DNA from: Ditylenchus dipsaci
Taxonomy: Eukaryota > Nematoda > Chromadorea > Rhabditida > Anguinidae
Direction: 5' to 3'
Assembly: GCA_004194705.1 (NCBI GenBank)
Contig: SADC01000351.1
Coordinates: 41,524-105,523 of the forward strand
DNA length: 64,000 nt
The position numbers were made by a program, and so were the translations under genes. Below, in pieces: positions 58,401 to 64,000 of this stretch; the first letter of the stretch is position 1; each line of letters starts with the position of its first letter. The notes below the pieces were generated by a model, which was not told the origin of the DNA, made no database searches, and saw only the letters and a list, made by a program, of their open reading frames with translations.

Positions 58401-60133
58401 GGTAATAAGCAGAGAAAAAGACAAGAAATTGTATTAATATCTATTACTGTGTTACTGAGTTGAATTTTAAGGTGTGTCTTATGTGTGTCAATATCGTAGA
58501 GGAACTTTTAGTATCTTTTTAATGTCACAAAAATATTTAAATTTTCAATAAAGTTTTTTGATATACCCAATTTTTTCTACAGAGAAGTCTATTTATTTTA
58601 ACAAATTTCGGAAACTCATCAAAAAACTTTCAGGAGATCATTTTAGCGATGCGAAGTCTGCTCAGCCCACAGTTACTTCAACCTACGTTATTTGATTGCT
58701 TTACTTCATTTCCAAACCGGCAACCCATAGATTTTTATCCAAAAACCAGATATGAAAACTATGGGTCGCTTTTAACCATAAAGGATCATTCGTTAAATTC
58801 TGTAAACGATTTACACAAATAGGTTTTTTTGAAAACTCAGAATAGGTCCCACTACTTTTTACCTGTTGAACTTTTCGGTTAGTATAAAAAAGAGAATATT
58901 TTATATAAAACCAAATTTTGTAATTATCAGGAACTTACAGGTTCAGCAGTTTTTCCTGGTGCATGCTGTTCTTGAAGCATTCGCATACGGAAAGAAGAGT
59001 GGGCCGCTCGAAAGCGATTCCAGTTTCAAGCTGGCTCTGGTAGACGACATTGCTGAATAGTTTCAACAATATTACAACAATTTTTGTACTAAAAACACTG
59101 AAAGGTGTGTCTAATATAATGGCAGAGAAAAGGTGCCTCAAGTGGCGAAGCTAAAAGCAATTCATTGCCGGATGTAGGCCATGTAAAGCTGCTTTTAGCA
59201 GGAAGACTTTCATGCGAATAGTGGAATGTGTGTGTGTGCTGGTGTAATCAAACATCTAGGCATAAGTCAACTCTTCATCAATTTATTAGCAAGATATTAG
59301 TTAAGGAAAGGGACGATTATGTTTTTTTAATATCAAAATGCTAGTTATAAACAAAACAAGGATGTGAGCAACAATTACTGCGTAAGGCCAGTAACCTGCT
59401 TTTGAAACTGTAACTAATTTTTAGTGTGAGTTTTAATGGGTGTTACAAAACTTCCCGACGGATTTTCAAAGCCTTTTTTCAAGAAATAACTATCGGGACA
59501 AGGCGCCTAATTTCAACCTCCCCATCGATCATGTTTTGCCTTCATTCATCTAAACTGGAAATTAGTAACAGTGAAAAATGTAAGAGAGCAACCCGCGTCC
59601 TTCTGGTCAGAAAAATGAATAAAGCCACAATTTATTCCCTGGTTGGATCACGCTTCACTCGACAATTAAATATTTTTCCAAAACGAGAGAAGTAGGCATG
59701 CAGCGACTGTTTTGTAGAAGACGGGGACAGCTTAGTGACCAAGAACCTATATCTAGTACAGGTGAACACTGACTGGCTGATTGCTGATCAGATGAGGCTG
59801 AGAAATAAAGCGCCTTTTCCAACTAAATAAAAACTTCATGTAAGAAAATTACCGGGCGTTCATTAGCTGACTCGACTAATGCTCCAAAGAGAGACTGTTG
59901 CATGCCACCACCAACAACTTGGAATCCAATTGCTTGAAAAAAAGGAATCCAAGAAAAATTGCCTATGAGACGAACAGAACTGATCCGGCAGGCAATTGGT
60001 CGAGAGCCAGGACATCTTTGCAAACACTCTTGACATATTCGACATGAATATACGGAGCTGAATTATATTTTGGGAAATTAAGCTGCTAACAGTAATCCTG
60101 GCGAACTTACCAACATAACTTCTGGATGACCAT
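43492..60133 (-). CDS. Unrecognised 17-exon gene, about 573 aa
   Basis: Exons on minus: 60133..60111, 60057..59853, 59036..58939, 57415..57368, 57270..57247, 57143..57095, 53913..53827, 53785..53648, 51656..51545, 51507..51415, 50994..50819, 50759..50717, 48761..48654, 46335..46300, 44674..44642, 44581..44431, 43789..43492. All are GT-AG and in phase, totalling 1722 nt with stop. Least certain are the first two, the split at 57.3 kb (weak GTACGC donor) and the 51415 donor. A TATAAAG lies at 60177-60171. Features: Cys-rich start (CCSVYSCRICQEC), basic QVQKKLHLKSKR, RYCGGDC, a His-rich stretch (LHSHRHIHPSLM), central ordered-looking part (EFLRLVIQIHLQPSEYSPFRW; KAWMVVEGPSIRIENFRYY; NNWMIVQEEPGG), Arg/Ser-rich MMSRRRSMRDAMMEIE, and a Pro/Ala/Gly/Met-rich C-terminus ending LRIDLMAGG. 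No signal peptide or family recognised. The second half is more secure than the first. Confidence 0.65.
44101..44339. mobile_element. Palindrome, AAAGGGCCTG family, copy 2
   Basis: TTTAAAGGGGCATGCTCGCC and GGTGAGCATGGCCCTTTAAA ends; shares CCAATTCAAAAATTTCCC and GATTTCTAAACAAAA with copy 1. In an intron of the 573-aa gene. Confidence 0.8.
44675..46299. other. Intron of the 573-aa gene
   Basis: No further exon recognised. A CAGGCAGACTACAAT doublet occurs at 44774 and 44842, and GCTCCTCCTTTTCT/AGAAAAGGAGCAAT form a short hairpin at 45322-45393. A 107-codon plus-strand open frame (45478-45798) has no support. Confidence 0.45.
47740..48440. mobile_element. GATTGAGCGGATC-family element with partial hairpin module
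   Basis: Inverted TGAACCATTCTCAACTATCTT/AAGATAGTTGAGAATGGTTCA (47930-48035), then GAATTCTGATCCGCCCAATCG and TTTACTCCCCCTTTAGT. Right part is a tandem array of about 20-bp units TTTGGGGGCAGAAAAAAGTAA (48250-48430). A partial GCGCGCACTCACTTACC module lies at 47745-47850. In an intron. Confidence 0.75.
49808..50275. mobile_element. Pogo-like foldback MITE
   Basis: Ends TACAGTTAAACTCGTTAT and ATAACGAGTTTTAACTGTA; arms with TTTTGACAGTCT/AGACTGTCAAAA as in 553-989. In an intron of the 573-aa gene. Confidence 0.85.
52287..52443. mobile_element. hAT-like MITE built from GGAGAATTCTCC words
   Basis: Ends TAGGGTGTGGAATT and AATTCCACAACTCTA with a perfect 8-bp duplication GTTATTAC (52279-52286 and 52444-52451). 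Interior is CTCCGGAGAATTCTCCGG repeated. 157 bp, in an intron. Confidence 0.92.
53150..53345. mobile_element. Diverged palindrome, AAAGGGCCTG family, copy 3
   Basis: Shares ATTCAAAAATAATTC, GATTTCTAACAAAACATG, AAAAATTTTTGAATTGG and CATGCCCCTTTGA with the other copies. More diverged. In an intron. Confidence 0.6.
54130..55276. mobile_element. 1.1-kb foldback, TTCTTGAGCGGAATT family
   Basis: Ends GACGGTCGAGGAGCCATTTA and AATTGCTCCTCGACCGTCC. Arms pair along their length and meet near 54750 at TTGTCTTGAGCGGAATT/AATTCCGCTCAAGACAA. A solo arm of the family is at 27898-28490. In an intron. Confidence 0.8.
55500..55915. mobile_element. 416-bp palindrome
   Basis: Arms meet near 55705 at TCTGATTTGTTTCATAC/GTATGAAACAAATCAGA; outer parts CGAAAATTGCGCC and GGCGCGCAATTTTCG. 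Related by arm sequence to 39300-40120. In an intron. Confidence 0.85.
56040..56801. mobile_element. GATTGAGCGGATC-family foldback with subterminal 20-bp repeats
   Basis: Ends ATTGTACAACGGATAATATTT and AATACCATCCTTGTACAA. Both arms carry units ATTTTGCGGTGAGAAAAAAGT. Core has GAATGGCCAGAAGCCCCTG and GCTCAATCGAATTTTCGC in both orientations. In an intron. Confidence 0.85.
57836..58027. mobile_element. Pogo-like MITE, GCCAGTTTAT subfamily
   Basis: Ends TACAGTCTACTCTCGATAAA and TTTTAACGAGAGTAGACTGTA, TA-flanked. Close relative of 21371-21546. In an intron. Confidence 0.88.
58028..58938. other. Intron of the 573-aa gene, nothing recognised
   Basis: AT-rich with no clear terminal repeat or exon signal. 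Confidence 0.4.
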
Positions 60134-60297
60134 AGCAGCCTTTTTCAAATACGATTGAGCACAGCAACAACTTTATAACTTATAACAAAAGAGTGAAATG
60201 ATTTGATGATAGCAATGTCTCAAACATGAACCAATTTTCATAGCGTCTTATCACCAAACAACTACTAATTTGTGTAAGATTTAACACATCGATATAC
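60134..60297. promoter_or_regulatory. Possible bidirectional promoter
   Basis: The 164 bp between the ATG at 60133 (minus) and an ATG at 60298 (plus). Minus-strand TATAAAG at 60177-60171 sits about 38 nt from the minus ATG. Both gene starts are inferred from splice signals. Confidence 0.35.
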
Positions 60298-60491
60298 ATG
60301 CGTCGTTTAAAAGCATCATTACAGAAAAAGTAAGAACAGCTCTGGGCTTGACGAGGTTTGAACAGTTCAGCCGCTTAGACCAAATCTGGAACCAACCATT
60401 TTGTTCTTGCGTGTTTCACAGAGTGAATCAAGTGATTCCACTGATTCAAAGAGCCTTAAACTTTTTTTACTGCAGAGGTTTGAAAAAATGA
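60298..60491 (+). CDS. Possible 5' exons of a divergent gene or short peptide
   Basis: Exon 60298..60329 (MRRLKASLQKK) with strong donor GTAAGA, acceptor TTTCACAG at 60421, second exon from 60422 in phase: VNQVIPLIQRALNFFYCRGLKK, stop at 60489-60491. A donor-like G|GTTTGA at 60478 could instead splice onward. An acceptor TACAACTTTTTTCAG at 63049 opens a phase-compatible FTLKHFKNSRF exon, but the link is speculative. Unrecognised, amphipathic and basic. Confidence 0.35.
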
Positions 60492-60599
60492 CGCCGTTCA
60501 ACACTATCTCAGCGAAAGTTTTATTCATTACTAGTGAAAGGATTGTTGCGTTCTGACGAAACGGCGGTTCCACCTATTGCAACTCTAAAAAAGGGCAAT

Positions 60600-61395
60600 A
60601 CTTTTTTTTGTACCAAATTTACTTCTTTTTGTACCAAATATACTTTTTTGTACCAAATCTGATGTGTACCAAATTTAGGCGCTACTATAGAATACCCCCC
60701 CCTAATTTTTTTTTCAAAATCGTGTTTTAAACCACTCCTAAGTAATTTTATGCGCTGAAAACGATAGAAAAGGGTGTTTTCGGGCATTTTCTGACCTAAA
60801 AAGTTGATTTTAAAGAAAAAAAAATTTTGACTAAAATTTGACTTTTTGCCTTGGGGGACAAAGTAAATCACCTGAAAATGGTACCTAGAGACCTAAAAAG
60901 ATGGGATTTGAACATATTTTGTTAACTGGGCCTACCGCATAAAGAAACTCTGGTATGCATGCTTTTTCATGCATCCAGAGTCACTTTGAGTGATTTGTGT
61001 CTAAGGTATGTGGGTGTGCGCATCTCAACTCCAAGCCCCCAAGCCCCTGCGCGCACTTCGGGCGCAGGGGGCTTGAGAGTTAGAGATGCGCGCACACACC
61101 TACCTTTAGACATGATTCTGAGAAGTACTCTTGACCATAAAATGCATATATAGGCTCTTTTTGCCCAGCTCCAGTGACCAAAATGCGGTAAAAACCCCGA
61201 AAATGTCCCAATTTTGGCCAAAATTTTTTTTTCAAAAAATCGACCTTTTTGTCAGAAAACGTCTGAAAACAACTTTTTATCGTTTTCAGCGCATAAAAAA
61301 TACTTAGGAGTGGTTAAAACACGATTTTGAAAAAAAAAAATTGGGGGTATTCTATAGTAGGGTCCAAATTTATTTTTTTGTACCAAATTTACTTC
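60600..61395. mobile_element. MULE-like foldback with hairpin module
   Basis: GGCGCTACTATAGAATACCCC and GGGGGTATTCTATAGTAGGG. Arms share CCACTCCTAAGTAATTTTATG/AATACTTAGGAGTGG. Loop holds the hairpin module (60925-61170). Outer TTTGTACCAAATTTACTTCT units lie on both sides. Confidence 0.85.
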
Positions 61396-61429
61396 TTTTT
61401 TGTCCTAAATTTCCTTTTTTCTGTACCAA

Positions 61430-62075
61430 AACCTAAATTTTCTGTCCAAGACCAAACAAATTTCGCATAATTTTGCAAGAATTCAAAATTTTTAGTCTGA
61501 AAATGACTTGGATTCCACCCTGAATGGCCGAAGCCAATGAAATTTGGGTTTTGGGGGGTTTGCTAAAGGGGAGTAAAGATCTTTACTAAAAATCGATCGA
61601 GCGGATCACATTTTGGTCCGATGGGCTTTATCGCTCAGAATTCTACCTTTAACATTGTTTGACCATCTTAAACCACCCTAAGCACTGATTTAGGGCAGTT
61701 AATACTGATCTGGAGCAGTTTGGGATGCTTTAGGGTTGCTTAAGATGTTGAGAATGGTTCAGAGTGGAATTCTGAGCGATTGAGCCCATCGGACCCGAAA
61801 TCTGATCCTCTCAATCGATTTTTCGCGAACAGTTTACCAAACCCCCGCCCCCCCCCCCCCTCCTTTAGTATACCCCCAAAAACCAACTTTCAGGGCTTCT
61901 GGCCATTCTGGGTGGGATTTTGAGCGATCCAAGTCATTTTTAACTGTAAGATTTGGATTTCCGCAAAATTTACTGCAGTATCTCACCGGAAATTCAAATT
62001 TTGGCGGGGTAAAAATTAATTCGGCGTGATAAATCATAATTTGGCGGGGTAAAACAATTTGAGCCTTTTTTATTG
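61430..62075. mobile_element. GATTGAGCGGATC-family element
   Basis: TTTTGCAAGAATTCAAAATTT, GATCGAGCGGATCACATTTTGG, inverted AACCACCCTAAGCACTG and TTGAGAATGGTTCAGAGTGG, CTTTCAGGGCTTCTGGCCATTC. Right end GGCGGGGTAAAACAATTTGAGCC, also present beside the foldback near 15315-15345. Confidence 0.75.
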
Positions 62076-63232
62076 CGTGCTTCGTAGCTTCACACGAACA
62101 TAATATTTGGTTGATTTACAAGTTCGCGACCGGTTGTTCTAACCCAAAGGTTTCACACATACATTTAATGAGTTTTGACAAGTGACAGATGGGTTCCATC
62201 CTAAAAGTATTGTAAATAAGTAAAAAAATTTTGGTGGGTTTCCGATTGTGTTTTGAACATTAATTTCTCAACCCATCAAAAAAATTGCTTCTGATTTTTA
62301 TATACAATTTTGATTCTGCAACCCATTCGTCATTTAACGGGTTTTATTGCTTAGGTGTAAGAGATCCGTCAAGATAGAATAATATGCCAGGGATGCCTTT
62401 TGAAATTATAGGGCGGTTTACAAGTGTTCGTCGACCTGGAAGAGTTCTAGTTTAAAGGCGTTAATTGTTATCTTTTTTGTCGTTTTGAAAAAGAGATTCT
62501 GTTGAGCGTCAAGTCATTTTTTAAAATGGTCATATCTGATTCAATTCTTAATCATTTTGTGTGTTCTTTTTTGGAAACAAAATGGTAAAATTCGAGCATT
62601 CAGATAAGCTATTAAGTGTTATGATAACATAAGAAAAATATTTGAGAGAAAAAGGCAAAACTAATCCACCTTCCGATTTGGACACCATGTACTATAAACG
62701 TAATGACTCTATGACCATGGTCGTCCATGTGGTTCTTCACTAGTAAAAATTCACTGCTTCACTGCCGGTACCATTCGGAACATTTGGACTATGACATTAA
62801 GTTTTAAAATTGATACTCGTATAAGATAAAGCTCTGAATCACGCCGTAAAATGTAGCTTAGAAGTTGTTCTACAATCAACGTTGATTTTCTCTCGACTGA
62901 ATACTAAACAGATTATCGAAAATTTGAGAATGTCACAAAAAAGGGGCATTTTTGTCCCTGAGTCTTTGAACAGATGCTTGTCGCTGGAACATTGTTGAAT
63001 TCAACTGTGCAATAGCTCCAGATGTAGCCAAGAAGTTTGCTACAACTTTTTTCAGACTTCACATTGAAACATTTCAAAAACTCCCGATTTAAAAAAAAAC
63101 TTGACGGAGAAACATAATCGAAATACTACATAGAGATGACCGAAAACCATAGGCTGATCAAGGCCAAAATAAGCAAAACCACAAAAGGACCAAGGCAAAC
63201 CGAAAAATAATTCGAAAAACGGTTTTCCCTAG
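62076..63232. other. Stretch without a supported gene
   Basis: AT-rich; AACCCATCAAA/CAACCCATTC words near 62270-62340. One isolated acceptor-like site at 63049. Nothing else seen. Confidence 0.35.
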
Positions 63233-63380
63233 AGATGACAACGATGCGATGTATCGCATCGCAACATCGCATCACACGCAGCAAATTTCGTCCAAAAACA
63301 TCTCATCGCACCATCGCACGCCAATTTTTTGAAACATCGCAACATCGCATTGCAAATTTGAAAAACATCGAATTCCATTT
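63233..63380. mobile_element. hAT-like repeat of CGATGCGATG words, copy 2
   Basis: Begins TAGAGATGACAACGATGCGATG after TTTTCCC, filled with ACATCGCATCGCA words. Right border and duplication not found. Confidence 0.55.
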
Positions 63381-63769
63381 TTTAATTTTTATTTAGTCCC
63401 AACACGAAAAAAAGTCGAAAAATTTTTGATGTTGTAGCGCAGGTTAGCTATCTATCTTAGCTATCTTTTAAAAAAAAATTGCTGTAAAATCATGCTCCAT
63501 TGGGGCTGGCTCAGGCCTGTGCACAGGCACACTTTTCCACGGCCGGGCCTGGCCTAGCCGTCTTTTCAGTCGAGTCAACTGTAAGTTCATTTCCAAACTA
63601 TTCAAAAAATCAAGCAAAAAAGTGTGGGTAACTTTACTATGTGACATCACTCGAACGCAATATTTCTCTTCATCAAGGAATTTCTGACACGAACAGAGAA
63701 AATTCAATTTCGCAAATAAATTTTTCTCAATTTTTTTACCAATTAACGAATGGCTATTTCGGAATATTT

Positions 63770-64000
63770 ACCCGTCAAATTACATACCCTGATATGGGCA
63801 TTTAGAAAGGGTACCTAGAAGCGGCATACTCAATGAGGGTGTGCAGAAAGGGGTACTCCTAATAAGGGTGCTCTTAATAGGTGGTTATCAGGTGGCCTTT
63901 GTTCAGGTAGGGACACTCTGGTGGGGTAACCAGTAGGTCATACCTAAGGGCAAGTAAGTACCAAAGAAGTGTTACTCAGATACTAGTACTCTGGTGGTTT
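63770..64000. repeat. Degenerate G-rich short tandem sequence
   Basis: Irregular GGTACTC, AAGGGTGCTC and GGTGGGGTAACC words of 10-20 bp spacing up to the window edge. Strand-asymmetric (G-rich on plus) and unlike the flanking DNA; unit not well defined. Confidence 0.4.

Noticed and set aside
59426..59695. 89-codon plus-strand open frame
   Set aside because: No splice or promoter support; lies in an intron of the minus-strand gene.

Overview
This is a window of AT-rich animal (invertebrate metazoan) nuclear DNA. Split genes have GT-AG introns, TATA-like boxes and AATAAA signals. Roughly half the sequence is small foldback or palindromic transposons. I cannot name the species. No bacterial, organellar, CRISPR, rRNA or tRNA feature was recognised. 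Exons are often tiny (18-49 nt) and many introns are only 34-68 nt, so ordinary ORF calling misses most real genes. I rebuilt genes by reading splice sites and requiring the codon phase to match across every junction.

Layout: 1-1261, minus-strand gene running off the left edge (unrecognised). 7491-12222, exons of one or two unrecognised minus-strand genes, with a 10-bp minisatellite, a 184-bp tandem repeat and a pogo-like element between them. 13536-13707, possible 3' end of a plus-strand gene. 16299-30752, a complete 17-exon minus-strand stomatin-family gene (352 aa by my count), the best-supported gene here. Its introns hold hAT, pogo-like and Mutator-like elements, including a MULE transposase fragment. 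30.8-42 kb, three minus-strand genes for secreted, low-complexity, acidic Ser/Gly/Pro/Gln-rich proteins. 43492-60133, a 17-exon minus-strand gene (about 573 aa, phase-consistent from ATG to stop) that I cannot assign to a family. 60298 onward, a possible divergent plus-strand gene. 60.6-64 kb, mostly foldback elements.

The repeats fall into a few families: hAT-like MITEs with TAGGGTTG/TAGAGATG ends, four with perfect 8-bp target duplications and each filled with a different self-complementary word; pogo-like MITEs starting TACAGTCGAC; MULE-like foldbacks ending in a poly-G + TATATNACAGTAG terminus and often carrying a GC-rich hairpin module at the loop; and families carrying arrays of ~20-bp subterminal repeats. 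The three secreted-protein genes sit together on one strand and look like a local family of matrix, cement or mineral-associated proteins. That role is inference from composition only.
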